DNA of 64,000 bases from Acidobacteriota bacterium. Its GTDB lineage: Bacteria > Acidobacteriota > Holophagae > Acanthopleuribacterales > Acanthopleuribacteraceae. Below the pieces are notes generated by a model. The model did not search any database. It worked only from the letters and a program-made list of their open reading frames with translations, and had not been told where the DNA came from. The translations under genes were made by a program, and so were the position numbers. Position 1 is the stretch's first letter. Each line of letters begins with the position of its first letter. Below are positions 16,790 to 26,087 of this stretch, piece after piece. The DNA lies in NCBI GenBank assembly GCA_030066195.1, contig JASJCB010000051.1, forward strand, positions 1 to 64,000, written 5' to 3'.

Positions 16790-18436
16790 ATGCGGGCAAA
16801 ACTTCCTATCGGCATTTCCGATTTCAGCAAGTTGATTCGCGGTGGTTATGCCTATGTGGACAAAACGCGGTTCATCAGCCGGGTCCTGGCTTATGAATCC
16901 GGGGTTTTGCTTCTTCCTCGGCCCAGGCGTTTCGGCAAAACCCTGAATCTGTCCATGCTTCGTTACTTTTTCGAGCAAGATCACGAGGATCTTTTCAAGG
17001 GTCTGGCCGTGACAGGGGATCAAGAGGCCATGTCCTATCAGGGTTCGGCCCCCGTTGTTTTTCTCACGTTCAAAGATATCAAGGGCCGAACTTTTGAAAA
17101 GTGCCGCGGGGACCTGTCGCTGTTGGTGTCGGAGGAATACCAACGGCACGCGGACGCCCTCCGGCGCGCCGAACTAACCGATGCCGAACGGGAACAGGTG
17201 GACGCCCTGCTGGGAAGCCGGGCCGACGCTTCCGTTCTGGGCCGTTCCCTCCTACTGCTGACCAGATTACTCCATCGCGCTTACGGACGCGAGGCCGTGG
17301 TGCTGATCGATGAATACGATACGCCCATCCACGCCGGGTACCGCCATGATTACTACGATGAAATTATCGACCTGATGCGGGGTTTCCTGGGCGCCGGCTT
17401 GAAGGACAATCCATTCCTGGCAATCGGTGTCGTGACCGGTATCCTGCGGATTGCCCCGGAATCGATCTTCTCCGACCTGAATAATCTCAACGTGTTCTCC
17501 ATTCTTTATCAACCCTTTGCCGATTGCTTCGGTTTCACCGAGGACGAGGTTGCGGGTCTGCTCCGCGAGACCGGTCATGAGGATCTCGACCTGGTCCGCA
17601 TGTGGTACAACGGCTATCTCTTTGGCGAGGAGACCGTCTATAATCCCTGGTCCATTCTGCAATACGCGCAGTTCGGCCAGGCCGATCCGTACTGGGTCAA
17701 TACCAGCGGCAACGAGTTGATTCGGGACTTGATTATGAAAAAGGACGCGCTCAGTCCGCGGGATCTGGAAACCCTTTTATCCGGCGGTTCCGTGGAGGCT
17801 TCGATCACCGATCACATCATGCTGCGCGACATCCGAGGCTCGGCCGTTTGGAGCCTGCTTGCCATGAGCGGTTACCTTCACCTGGGACCTTTCAGAAGAG
17901 CGGGCGCTCAACGCATCCACCGGCTTCGCATACCCAACATGGAGGTAACCTGGTTCTACGAGCATGCCGTGACCTCCTGGCTGGATAAGCGAATTGAACC
18001 GTCGTTGCTACAGGGTCTCGGAAAAGCGTTGGCTGACGTCGATATGGACCGGTTGGAGCAATTACTGTCCGGTTTGGTACTGACGGTGCTCAGCTACCAC
18101 GACCTTGGCAACGACGAGTCCGAACGGGTTTATCAGGCTTTCATTTTGGGCCTCCTGGTCCATTTGAACCATACCTACCGCATTCGTTCCGATCGCGAGT
18201 CCGGCAAAGGCCGCTACGATGCGGCTCTCTTTCCAAGAGAACCGTCGGGGATTGCCTTTTTGTTGGAGTTCAAGAAGGCCGAAGATGACTTGGATGCCGC
18301 GGTCGCCGAAGCCCTGAACCAGATTCGCGACCGGGACTACGCGGCCGAGGCCCGTGATGCCGGAGCATCCCGTATTATGGCAGTGGGAATCGGTATCCGA
18401 GGAAAAACGCTGCGGCTGAAGGGCGAGGAACTGTAA
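16790..18436 (+). CDS. AAA-ATPase-like protein with C-terminal PD-(D/E)XK domain
   Basis: Member of the AAA-ATPase_like (PF09820) + PDDEXK_9 (PF08011) family, a widespread group with no settled function. The 548-aa product opens with the family signature LPIGISDFSKLIRGGYAYVD. Walker A is PRRFGKT at 45-51, Walker B is VVLIDEYDTPI at about 169-179, and the nuclease-like C-terminus carries D and LEFKK near 490. The ATG at 16790 has AAGGGGA upstream; ATGs at 16760 and 16763 have no ribosome site. Copies often vary between strains and lie near repeats, as here, so it is probably a recent acquisition. No partner gene is adjacent. DNA cleavage is an inference from the ExK motif. Confidence 0.88.
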   Translation: MRAKLPIGISDFSKLIRGGYAYVDKTRFISRVLAYESGVLLLPRPRRFGKTLNLSMLRYFFEQDHEDLFKGLAVTGDQEAMSYQGSAPVVFLTFKDIKGRTFEKCRGDLSLLVSEEYQRHADALRRAELTDAEREQVDALLGSRADASVLGRSLLLLTRLLHRAYGREAVVLIDEYDTPIHAGYRHDYYDEIIDLMRGFLGAGLKDNPFLAIGVVTGILRIAPESIFSDLNNLNVFSILYQPFADCFGFTEDEVAGLLRETGHEDLDLVRMWYNGYLFGEETVYNPWSILQYAQFGQADPYWVNTSGNELIRDLIMKKDALSPRDLETLLSGGSVEASITDHIMLRDIRGSAVWSLLAMSGYLHLGPFRRAGAQRIHRLRIPNMEVTWFYEHAVTSWLDKRIEPSLLQGLGKALADVDMDRLEQLLSGLVLTVLSYHDLGNDESERVYQAFILGLLVHLNHTYRIRSDRESGKGRYDAALFPREPSGIAFLLEFKKAEDDLDAAVAEALNQIRDRDYAAEARDAGASRIMAVGIGIRGKTLRLKGEEL

Positions 18437-18493
18437 TTCGTCGACCGTGGTCGGCTGATAAAGAGGCGGCGCGTTGCCGCCTCCTCGCTCTAC

Positions 18494-18628
18494 TTATTCG
18501 CGGCAGCAAAGAACGGTGTTGGGCGTTTCGTATGCTTCCAGTTCCGCACGGCCGGCTTTGATGGCGCGACCGTCCAGGGTAATAAAGCTTTTGACCTGCA
18601 AGGAATCCAATTTCAATTTCTTTGTCAT
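18494..18628 (-). CDS. 44-aa orphan peptide with pinensin-like leader
   Basis: A well-formed small ORF: AGGAG precedes the ATG at 18628 by eight bases. The product starts MTKKLKLDSLQVKSF and ends NTVLCCRE. The leader pattern K-L-x-L-x-x-L-x-V-x-S-F-x-T is shared with precursor peptides of the pinensin-type class I lanthipeptides and related Bacteroidota/Acidobacteriota peptides. The tail has two adjacent Cys and several Thr/Ser, so thioether ring formation is chemically possible. No LanB/LanC, protease or radical SAM enzyme is next to it. It may be served in trans, be an orphan, or be an unrelated regulatory peptide. It sits divergently from nudC and has its own promoter-like TATAAT at 18712-18717. 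Confidence 0.6.
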   Translation of the reverse strand: MTKKLKLDSLQVKSFITLDGRAIKAGRAELEAYETPNTVLCCRE

Positions 18629-18652
18629 CGATATAACTCCTGTGGATGAATC

Positions 18653-18743
18653 GGGATGCGCCCCGGGGCTCATCCCGTGTTGCGGCGCCGCATGGGCGGC
18701 GGCTCGGGTCGATTATAACGGTATTCAGCCGGAAAAACACAAC
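18653..18743 (-). promoter_or_regulatory. Candidate promoter and leader hairpin of the 44-aa peptide
   Basis: On the minus strand TATAAT (18712-18717) lies 19 bases from TTGTGT (18737-18742). The deduced leader contains a strong hairpin, GGGATG...CATCCC with an inner CCCCGGGG (18654-18678), which could affect translation or mRNA stability. Confidence 0.4.
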
Positions 18744-18800
18744 GGCCTGGCGTGAACGCAACGGACGGGCCGGCGTCGACGCGGCTCCTCCACTTGTGTT

Positions 18801-18810
18801 AAGCTAGCTT
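18801..18810. promoter_or_regulatory. Palindrome ahead of nudC
   Basis: AAGCTAGCTT is a perfect ten-base palindrome inside a TTAA-flanked stretch, 28 bases before the nudC start. It is a possible operator. Confidence 0.25.
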
Positions 18811-18837
18811 TAAACATCATCACCCGGGAGGTTCCGC

Positions 18838-19773
18838 ATGTTCATGCCCCGTGAGCCTATTGTCAATCACCTGGCCGCCAACCCCTTGGATCGCACCGCG
18901 GTTCAGCGTCGCAATGTCGATTGGGTCAACGGCGTCCTGGCCGATCCTCACACCCGGTATGTTGCGGTGGCCAACGGGCAAAACCTCGTGACCATGGATA
19001 AACCCGCGCAAGCCGTTTTCCTCTGCGGTCAGGAAGCCGTTCATCTGGGGAAACGCGCGGGCAGTCGGACCGTGTTGGGCGCCTATGACGGCGTTTATTA
19101 TGTGGCTATCAATATGGATGAACCCAAACAGGCCGGTGAAGCGGTTGCCTTGTCGGGCGGTCGCTATATGGACCTGAAGAAGGTCGGGCCCGCCATGGAC
19201 CCGGCCCACGCCGCCACGCTCGCCTATGCCAACGCCATGACCTTCTGGCATCGTCGCCACCGGTTCTGCGGGGCCTGCGGCACCAAAACCGCGGTATCCC
19301 AGGCCGGCCATGTCCGTCGTTGCCCCGGTTGCAATGTCAGCCATTTCCCGCGAACCGACGGCGCCATCATCGTACTGATTATCCATGGAGACCGCTGTTT
19401 ACTGGCGCGACAGGCCGAATGGCCGAAGGGAGTTTACGCCACGGTCGCGGGTTTCCTGGAGCCGGGAGAGAGTCTGGAGGGTTGTGTTCAGCGCGAGGTC
19501 AAGGAAGAGACCGGCTTGACCATCGACAAGATGATCTATCATTCTTCTCAGCCCTGGCCTTTTCCCGGATCCATCATGGTGGGTTTCCACGCACATTCCG
19601 CCGATACCGAACTACATTTGAGTGACGAGGAATTGGAAGACGCTCGCTGGTTTACCCGCGAGGAACTGGAGCGGGAGGTAGCGGAAGGCAGTGTTTTGTT
19701 GCCGCACAAGATATCGATTTCCTACCGATTGATCGAAGACTGGCTGAATCGATCATTCGCGGAAAGTTCATAG
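18838..19773 (+). CDS. nudC: NAD(H) pyrophosphatase / RNA decapping Nudix hydrolase
   Basis: Nudix hydrolase that splits NADH to NMNH and AMP and, in E. coli, removes NAD caps from RNA. The 311-aa protein has the NudC layout: N-terminal domain (1-140), a four-cysteine zinc site (C144, C147, C162, C165) and the Nudix box from G205 to L226 (GFLEPGESLEGCVQREVKEE...). The NudC signature SQPWPFPGSIM follows it. GGGAGG at 18826-18831 fixes the start. It is a single-gene unit closed by a terminator. Identification is firm because zinc ribbon, box and SQPWPFPxS occur together only in this subfamily. Confidence 0.95.
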   Translation: MFMPREPIVNHLAANPLDRTAVQRRNVDWVNGVLADPHTRYVAVANGQNLVTMDKPAQAVFLCGQEAVHLGKRAGSRTVLGAYDGVYYVAINMDEPKQAGEAVALSGGRYMDLKKVGPAMDPAHAATLAYANAMTFWHRRHRFCGACGTKTAVSQAGHVRRCPGCNVSHFPRTDGAIIVLIIHGDRCLLARQAEWPKGVYATVAGFLEPGESLEGCVQREVKEETGLTIDKMIYHSSQPWPFPGSIMVGFHAHSADTELHLSDEELEDARWFTREELEREVAEGSVLLPHKISISYRLIEDWLNRSFAESS

Positions 19774-19786
19774 ATGACATGAGGGC

Positions 19787-19810
19787 GCCCCGGGTTTCCC
19801 CGGGGCTTTT
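19787..19810 (+). terminator. Terminator of nudC
   Basis: GCCCCGGG (19787-19794), loop TTTC, CCCGGGGC (19799-19806), then TTTT. It lies between convergent nudC and the pullulanase gene. Confidence 0.8.
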
Positions 19811-19813
19811 AGT

Positions 19814-22800
19814 TTAAGGTGCGGTGTAGACCAGGATGGTTTGCGGTGGGACGCTGATGGTGCCGCCGCCCGAGTTGTGGTCGGAGAACGCTGTAGCGCG
19901 AGCGCTGCCCGTGCAACAGGCGTCCAGCCGGTTCTTCAGGTAGGTGTTTTGCGTGTTTTGCAAGACGCTGTGCAGCGCGAAGCCGCTTCGTTTCACATCG
20001 TTGTCGTAGAAGTTCAGCCAGGTGTTCCAGGACACGTTGACCAGCACCCAGATGACCTCGTTAGCGGGGTCAAGATCGGCGCCGCTGAAGTCGGTGATCT
20101 TCATGACGACCAGACGGCCGTCAAAGTTACCCGTGGCCGGATCCCAGATGTTGCCCGGGAAACTGACCCGCGACTGGATCTCCGCCATGGTGCGCAGGCG
20201 GAAGAGTTGCGAGCTCTTGCGGATGGTCAGCATGTCTTTGAAGTGGGCCAGCACCGCGTCGATCTGGGAACTGCCCGCGTTGGGGATGACACCCAGGCGC
20301 GTGGACCATTGCGGCCAGGCGTCCAGGTTCTCGCTCTGCCAGGCCGGCGGTAAACCGTTGTTCCAGTTTTGCGAGGTGCGGCTGTAATCCAGGCGGTTGA
20401 ACCAATCGCCGGAATCGTAGCTGTTCTCATCGCCCGATTTCGAGCGCAGGATCTCCACGCCCGCATGGAAGAACGGCACGCCCTGGCTCAGGGCCACGAT
20501 GCCGTTGCCCAGGTTCTGCATTTGCGCCATCTGGTCCAGCGTGGCGAAGGGGCCCACCTTGGCCAGCAGGTGATCCCACAGCGTGGCTTTATCGTGCGCG
20601 GTCAGGTAGTTGATGCTTTCCTGCGGATCGGCCGTGTAACCCCACCAGTCGGACAGCGTGCCGCGCATGCCGCCCAGCACCTGGTCCCGGTTGGTGGTTT
20701 TATCGGTGATGAAGGCGTCGTCAACGAACAGGTCCGTCGGGTTTTGACCCTTGCCTTTCACCGAATCGCGAATGCGGTCATTGAAGGTGCCGATGCCCAT
20801 GCCGTAGACGCCCAGCTGGTAGGCGGACTCCTGCGGCAGCAGCCAGCGCAGGGAACCGAAGTCCCAACCCTCACCGTACAGGTAGACCTTGGAGCCGTCG
20901 ACACCGTCATTGGCAACGGTCAAGCTGTCCAGGGCAGAACGGACCCTGGCCAGCGTTGCTTTGGTCAGGTGACCCATCAGGTCGAAACGGATGCCGTCGA
21001 TACGGTAGTGCTTGACCCACTTCTTGAGGGCGTCCGCTACCAGAATCTCGAACATCTCGTTTTCCGAGGCGGTATCCGGGCAGCAGGAACTGTTTTCGAT
21101 ATTGCCCTGGTGGTTCAGGCGATAGTAGTAGTCCGGCACTGTCAGGTCCAGCGTGTCGCTGTCGTAGGTGTGGTTGAAGACCACGTCCACCACCACGCGC
21201 AGGCCGGTTTCGTGGAGGGCCTTAACCGCCTCACGGAACTCTACCACACGGGTGGAGCCGTTGGGATCAGTAGCGTAGCTGCCCTCCGGCGCCATATAGT
21301 GGAAGGGATCGTAACCCCAGTTGAAGCCGTCGATACCGCGCATGTCGGTCGCAATATCCTGCTGTTCGTCGCTGTCGGCGCCCAATCCTTCCATGACGGA
21401 AAGAATGGTGCTGCCGGTATCGGGATCACCCGGGTACAGGTCGCCGATGTCATCGGTCAGGTCGATCCGGGCGGATGTGTCCTCATTGACCGACTTGATG
21501 TCGTTGACGGGCAACAGGTGCACGTGGGTCAGGCCCGCATTGGCCAAATCGCTCAGGTGGGTCATGCCGTTGGATGTGCTTTCGGTGAAGGCTTTGAACT
21601 TGCCGCGATTGGCCGCGTTGACCGTGGTGTCCAGAATACTGAAGTCGCGCACGTGCAGTTCGTAGAGAACGATGTCCTCGGGTTCATCGACCGTGTTGAC
21701 GGGCGCAATCACGTGACTGTCCCAGCCGGTCGGTTTGAGCGCGCTGTCGTCCAGGTCCACGATCTGGCTGCGCTCACTGTTGGTGGACAGGCTCAACGAA
21801 TAGGGATCGGTGACCAGGTTGGTGACCACGGTGCCCTTGCGGCGGTGGAAGGTGGTAATCTCGTAGAGATAGTATTTGTTTTTCCATGTGGATGACAGGG
21901 TTGCCGACCAGACGCCGTAGCTGTCCTCGGTCATGGCAACGGTTTGGGTTGCGGCGGAGGTCGCGTCGGGGTAGAGATGCAGGGTCACGGATTGAGCGGA
22001 GGGCGCCCACAGTTTCAGCGTGGGCGTATTGCCGGCGAAGGTCACGCCCAGGTCGCCGCCCTCGTAGGTGAAGTTATCGTCCAGCACACCGGCCCGTTGC
22101 ACCGCCGTCGCCGCCACGATGCTGCCGCCGCTGCGGGCGACCACCACCAGTTGGCCCTTTACAGCATCAGTGATCTGTTGCGTGGTGAGCGCGGGTACGG
22201 AAATCTTGCTGAAGCCGTGGTTCTTCAGGTAGGCCCATTTGGCGTAGAAGGCGGAGGCGGTATCCATGGTGCTGAAATCACCGCCGTAGCTACAGGTATA
22301 GGCCGCCCCGCCGGGTCCGGTGAGCACGGTGTCGCCGTCAATTTGTACGTTGCCGTTGGGATCGGTATACAGGGTGTAGTCGTAGCCGCTCGCCCCGCTC
22401 AAGATCCAGCCGATGGTATCGTTGACCGCCCAACGCGCACCCGCTTCATAAACCTTGAAGCCGGCTTCCAGGCCCTCGCCCTCGGTGGTGTAGACGGCGG
22501 CGCTGCCGCTCGCCAGCCAGACCTCGTAACCGTCGGTATTCGGGGTGAAGGAGGTGGCGCCCACATCCTGGTTGCCGTTGTTGTGTACCAGAAGGCCGAT
22601 GGACTGACTGCCGTCGCTGACGGCGATATCCACATAAGCGCCGTAGCCGTCGCTGCCGGTGAAGGCCTTGGTGCTGGGCCAGGAGGTGGCTTCACCCGCG
22701 CCCAAACCGGAACCCCAGAGATGGAGCCCCCAACCGGTATAGGTTGCATCGGGTCGGCGATAGTGAACGCGCGCGTAACCCGAGGCGGGTCCGTACGGAT

Positions 22801-23494
22801 TACTGGTGTAAACGGTGCTGTCCCCTTGAATGAGCCAGATTTCGCTGTTGGTTGCCGGGGTGAAGGAGCGATCGTTGGGCGTATCCTTGGTATTGCCCTG
22901 GTGCACGATGAACCATAGCGCGTTATTGGGGTTGGAGAGGGCGATGGTGGTGACCTTGCCGAAACTGTCCTCACCGTTGAACATCTTGGGATTGCTCCAG
23001 GTGGTTGCCTCTGAGGGTGCAATGGCGCTGCCCCAAAGGTGCAGGCCCCAGCCGGAATAATCGCCGCCCGGCCGATGATAGTGGATCTTGGCCATGCCGC
23101 CCGCGAAGGGATTGCTGGTGTAGACGGTACTGTCGCCCTCGATCAACCAGACTTCACTGTTGACGGACGGGGTGAAGGAACGGTCGTTGGGGGTATCCTT
23201 GGTATTGCCGCGGTGAATGATGAACCACAGCGTTTGGGTTGCGTCCTGAAGTTGAATTTCGGCCGTGCGCCCAAAGGCATCGCTGCCCTCGAACAAGCGA
23301 GCGCCGGTCCAGGTGGTCGTTTGCGAGGGGTCGACGGCGCCGCCCCACAGATGCAGGCCCCAACCGGCATAATCGCCGCCGGGCCTGTGGTAATGAATCG
23401 TGGCGGTAGATTGCGCAATGGCCGCGCCGCCTACACTCCAGAGCAAAAGCAAGGCAGGCAACCAGCGTCGGCGCCTGGCAAGATTCATGTACAT
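19814..23494 (-). CDS. pulA: Secreted type I pullulanase with three CBM41 modules
   Basis: Debranching enzyme hydrolysing alpha-1,6 bonds of pullulan, starch or glycogen outside the cell. The start at 23494 has GGAGG six bases upstream and gives a signal peptide (MYMNLARRRRWLPALLLLWS, cleavage after AIA) and 1226 residues. Three starch-binding CBM41 modules follow in tandem (about 28-330), each opening with a variant of IHYHRPGGDYxGWGLHLWG. Modules 1 and 2 are near copies; module 3 has diverged. Then come an N2-type linker domain, a CBM48 and the GH13 barrel. Pullulanase signature FNWGYDP is near 726, the nucleophile Asp is in GIRFDLMGHL near 835 and the acid Glu is in LYGEGWDFG near 873. The C-terminal beta domain is complete. 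The upstream ATG at 23647 is not supported. Confidence 0.94.
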   Translation of the reverse strand: MYMNLARRRRWLPALLLLWSVGGAAIAQSTATIHYHRPGGDYAGWGLHLWGGAVDPSQTTTWTGARLFEGSDAFGRTAEIQLQDATQTLWFIIHRGNTKDTPNDRSFTPSVNSEVWLIEGDSTVYTSNPFAGGMAKIHYHRPGGDYSGWGLHLWGSAIAPSEATTWSNPKMFNGEDSFGKVTTIALSNPNNALWFIVHQGNTKDTPNDRSFTPATNSEIWLIQGDSTVYTSNPYGPASGYARVHYRRPDATYTGWGLHLWGSGLGAGEATSWPSTKAFTGSDGYGAYVDIAVSDGSQSIGLLVHNNGNQDVGATSFTPNTDGYEVWLASGSAAVYTTEGEGLEAGFKVYEAGARWAVNDTIGWILSGASGYDYTLYTDPNGNVQIDGDTVLTGPGGAAYTCSYGGDFSTMDTASAFYAKWAYLKNHGFSKISVPALTTQQITDAVKGQLVVVARSGGSIVAATAVQRAGVLDDNFTYEGGDLGVTFAGNTPTLKLWAPSAQSVTLHLYPDATSAATQTVAMTEDSYGVWSATLSSTWKNKYYLYEITTFHRRKGTVVTNLVTDPYSLSLSTNSERSQIVDLDDSALKPTGWDSHVIAPVNTVDEPEDIVLYELHVRDFSILDTTVNAANRGKFKAFTESTSNGMTHLSDLANAGLTHVHLLPVNDIKSVNEDTSARIDLTDDIGDLYPGDPDTGSTILSVMEGLGADSDEQQDIATDMRGIDGFNWGYDPFHYMAPEGSYATDPNGSTRVVEFREAVKALHETGLRVVVDVVFNHTYDSDTLDLTVPDYYYRLNHQGNIENSSCCPDTASENEMFEILVADALKKWVKHYRIDGIRFDLMGHLTKATLARVRSALDSLTVANDGVDGSKVYLYGEGWDFGSLRWLLPQESAYQLGVYGMGIGTFNDRIRDSVKGKGQNPTDLFVDDAFITDKTTNRDQVLGGMRGTLSDWWGYTADPQESINYLTAHDKATLWDHLLAKVGPFATLDQMAQMQNLGNGIVALSQGVPFFHAGVEILRSKSGDENSYDSGDWFNRLDYSRTSQNWNNGLPPAWQSENLDAWPQWSTRLGVIPNAGSSQIDAVLAHFKDMLTIRKSSQLFRLRTMAEIQSRVSFPGNIWDPATGNFDGRLVVMKITDFSGADLDPANEVIWVLVNVSWNTWLNFYDNDVKRSGFALHSVLQNTQNTYLKNRLDACCTGSARATAFSDHNSGGGTISVPPQTILVYTAP

Positions 23495-23814
23495 ACAGTA
23501 CCTCCGTGTCCTGTCGGCCGCACCGGGTGGTCCTCCGCGAAAAATGGGCCGAAGCCCGAGAAGCACCCGGATGTAAGCGTCACCGGTGCGAACAGGGTCG
23601 ATGAATAGTCGCAAAGGGGGAACTCGACTTCCCGATCGAAATCCCACGATGCAAAGGCAACTCCTATTTTACGTGAAACGATGTGAAATGGGAAAGGAAT
23701 TAGCCGGCAGTGCCGGCAATCACAACGCTTTGTCGTCCTGAAACAATGGGGCCTTGGGCGTCGACTTGGGTTTCTGCTATCATCGTGAGGTATATCGATG
23801 TCGGGAGTTCGGCC
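23495..23814. other. Divergent promoter region of pullulanase and Tat protein
   Basis: About 320 bases without a supported gene. The long upstream extension of the pullulanase frame lacks a ribosome site. No clear operator for maltose-type regulation is visible. Confidence 0.4.
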
Positions 23815-24342
23815 ATGGACAGGCGTGTGTTTTTGAGAAATGGGGTTGCGTTGGTGTCCGCCGTCGCGTTAAGCAGATTGCCCTCGTTCGGCGGGGAGAA
23901 AGCCGGGTCAGTCTGGCCGGTTAAACCCTATGAGGGGGTCGGTCCGATTTTATTCGGTATGAAGCGGCGTAAAGCGCGTCGAGCCGTTCCCGGAAAGCCG
24001 GACAAAAAAGACGAATTCGATATCGATACCGATGACGCCTGGAGCGAACTCGGCGTGAAATTGATTTACCTGCCGCCCAAGGATACCTGCCGGGCGGTTT
24101 TGTTTACCGGGTCCAAGATTCAACCCGTCTATCGTGAACAATCTCTGTTGACCCTGCCGGCGCGTGACGCCCTGGAGTTCATGCGCGCTGCCGATCCCGA
24201 TCTGTCCATAAACGGTCGAGGTTGGACCTGTATGCGCCAGGGCATTACCGTCACCGCGCCGCAATGGCAGACGCGTCCCAAACAGCCCGCCTCTTCCGTG
24301 CTGGTTTTTGCCGAGGGTTATTACACCTCCTTTTTCGAATAA
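23815..24342 (+). CDS. Tat-exported hypothetical protein
   Basis: 175-aa protein of unknown function. The N-terminus DRRVFLRNG followed by a hydrophobic stretch (VALVSAVALSRLP) matches a twin-arginine signal, so a folded protein is probably exported to the periplasm. The mature part starts VKPYEGVGPILFGMKRRKAR. PYxGVGxxxFGM...AR-type openings are seen in uncharacterised proteins of about 150 residues, but I cannot name a domain. GGGAG about ten bases before the ATG supports this start over the one at 23710. It is a single gene between pullulanase and ilvA; a redox or metal cofactor, common for Tat cargo, is not evident from motifs. Confidence 0.65.
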   Translation: MDRRVFLRNGVALVSAVALSRLPSFGGEKAGSVWPVKPYEGVGPILFGMKRRKARRAVPGKPDKKDEFDIDTDDAWSELGVKLIYLPPKDTCRAVLFTGSKIQPVYREQSLLTLPARDALEFMRAADPDLSINGRGWTCMRQGITVTAPQWQTRPKQPASSVLVFAEGYYTSFFE

Positions 24343-24527
24343 GCCCCTATAAAACAACACTTTTCCATGACACCCCAGCTCTGGAGAAAAGCTTGGTGCG
24401 CCCAAATTTCCTAATTTGTTGTGTTGAAAGTGGAAGTTTCTGCTAAAAGACAGACACTTTTTGTCGATCAGTAAAAGTGGAATGATTTGTAAAAGTTGTT
24501 TTTCCTGTATTTCATTTGGGGGTGTTT

Positions 24528-26045
24528 ATGTCTGGCGAGTACCTTAAAAAGATACTCAATGCACGTGTCTATGAAGTGGCCAGGGTCACTCCCATGGAAA
24601 TAGCGCCCGATCTTTCGGAGCAACTGGGTTGCCGAATCAGGTTGAAGCGAGAGGACTTGCAGCCCGTCTTCAGTTTCAAGTTAAGGGGCGCCTACAATAA
24701 AATCGCCCATTTGGATCAAACGGAACGGAATCGCGGTGTGATTGCCGCGTCTGCCGGAAATCATGCGCAGGGCGTCGCATTGGCCGCCGCTCGCGAAAAA
24801 ATACGCGCGGTCATCGTCATGCCCGCCACGACACCGGAGATCAAGGTCTCCTCCGTCCAATCGCGGGGCGCGGAGGTCATTCTCCACGGGGATGATTTCG
24901 ACACCGCCTGTCGCTATGCCTTGAAGTTGGGGAAGCGGGAGGGACTGACCTTCGTGCACCCCTACGACGATCCCCTGATCATTGCGGGCCAGGGCACCGT
25001 GGGCATGGAGATTCTGCAACAACATCCCGGAACACCGACGGCGATTTTCGTCCCGGTGGGCGGAGGCGGTTTGATTGCGGGGATTGCGGCCTTCGTCAAA
25101 GAGTTACAGCCCCAGGTCAAGATCATCGGCGTGGAGGCGGACGATTCGGCCTGTTTGTACAAGGCCCTGGCGGCCGGAAAACGCGTGACCCTGCCCAAGG
25201 TCGGTATTTTTGCCGACGGCGCCGCGGTATCGCAAATCGGCGAAGAACCCTTTCGCCTGGCCCGTAACCTGGTGGATGAGGTGATTACGGTCAACACGGA
25301 TGAAATCTGCGCGGCCATTAAAGATATCTTCAACGAAACCCGCTCCATTGCCGAACCCGCCGGCGCCATGGCCCTCGCCGGGTTGAAGCGTTATGTGGTG
25401 CGACAATCCGCGGTCGATGAAGATCTGGTGGCCATTTTAAGCGGGGCCAATATCAATTTCAATCGGCTGCGCTATATCTCCGAGCGCACCGAGGTGGGTG
25501 CGGGCGGCGAGGCCCTTCTGGCCGTGAAGGTCTCCGATTATCCGGGCAGTATCCGCGATTTTTGCACCTCCTTGGAGGGGTACCCCGTCACCGAGTTGAA
25601 CTATCGTTATTCCAACCTGGTGCACGCCAATTTTTATGTGGGCGTCGGCCTGGGCGGCGTGCGCACGCGGGAGCGGTTGCTGAATCAACTGGAACTGCGC
25701 GAGTACCCGGTGTTGGATCTTACCGATAACGAATCGGCCAAGGTGTTCCTGCGGTACATGGTCGGCGGCCATCCCCCCGAACTGGAACACGAAAAGGTTT
25801 TCGGTTTCACCTTCCCGGAACGGCCCGGCGCCCTTCTGGACTTCCTGCGGGCGGTCAGCGGGCGTTGGTTTCTGACCCTGTTCCATTATCGCAACCACGG
25901 CGCCGCCTACGGTCAGGTGTTGGTGGGGATGAGCGTCCCGGAGAAGGAGCGAGACGACCTTTATGGGTTCTTGGACCAGACGGGTTACGACTACACGGAG
26001 GAGACCGATAACCCCGCCTGTCAAATCTTTCTGGGCGTTCATTGA
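24528..26045 (+). CDS. ilvA: Threonine ammonia-lyase (threonine deaminase)
   Basis: PLP enzyme converting threonine to 2-oxobutanoate and ammonia, the first step of isoleucine synthesis. The 505-aa length fits the biosynthetic IlvA with two C-terminal ACT-like regulatory domains (about 320-410 and 415-505), so isoleucine feedback inhibition is expected. The PLP lysine is K51 in FSFKLRGAYNK, and the phosphate-binding loop is PVGGGGLIAGIA near 178-189. The start at 24528 follows a G-rich ribosome site. The ACT region contains the usual FPERPGALLDFL. It is followed after about 40 bases by the Nudix gene, which may be co-transcribed. Confidence 0.95.
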   Translation: MSGEYLKKILNARVYEVARVTPMEIAPDLSEQLGCRIRLKREDLQPVFSFKLRGAYNKIAHLDQTERNRGVIAASAGNHAQGVALAAAREKIRAVIVMPATTPEIKVSSVQSRGAEVILHGDDFDTACRYALKLGKREGLTFVHPYDDPLIIAGQGTVGMEILQQHPGTPTAIFVPVGGGGLIAGIAAFVKELQPQVKIIGVEADDSACLYKALAAGKRVTLPKVGIFADGAAVSQIGEEPFRLARNLVDEVITVNTDEICAAIKDIFNETRSIAEPAGAMALAGLKRYVVRQSAVDEDLVAILSGANINFNRLRYISERTEVGAGGEALLAVKVSDYPGSIRDFCTSLEGYPVTELNYRYSNLVHANFYVGVGLGGVRTRERLLNQLELREYPVLDLTDNESAKVFLRYMVGGHPPELEHEKVFGFTFPERPGALLDFLRAVSGRWFLTLFHYRNHGAAYGQVLVGMSVPEKERDDLYGFLDQTGYDYTEETDNPACQIFLGVH

Positions 26046-26087
26046 TGCAAATCATGATAGATTCTCCCTGCCGAAGGGGAGGACGTC

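Noticed and set aside
20369..21895. 508-aa plus-strand ORF within the pullulanase gene
   Set aside because: Antisense shadow of a high-GC gene; val/gly/his-rich with no domain.
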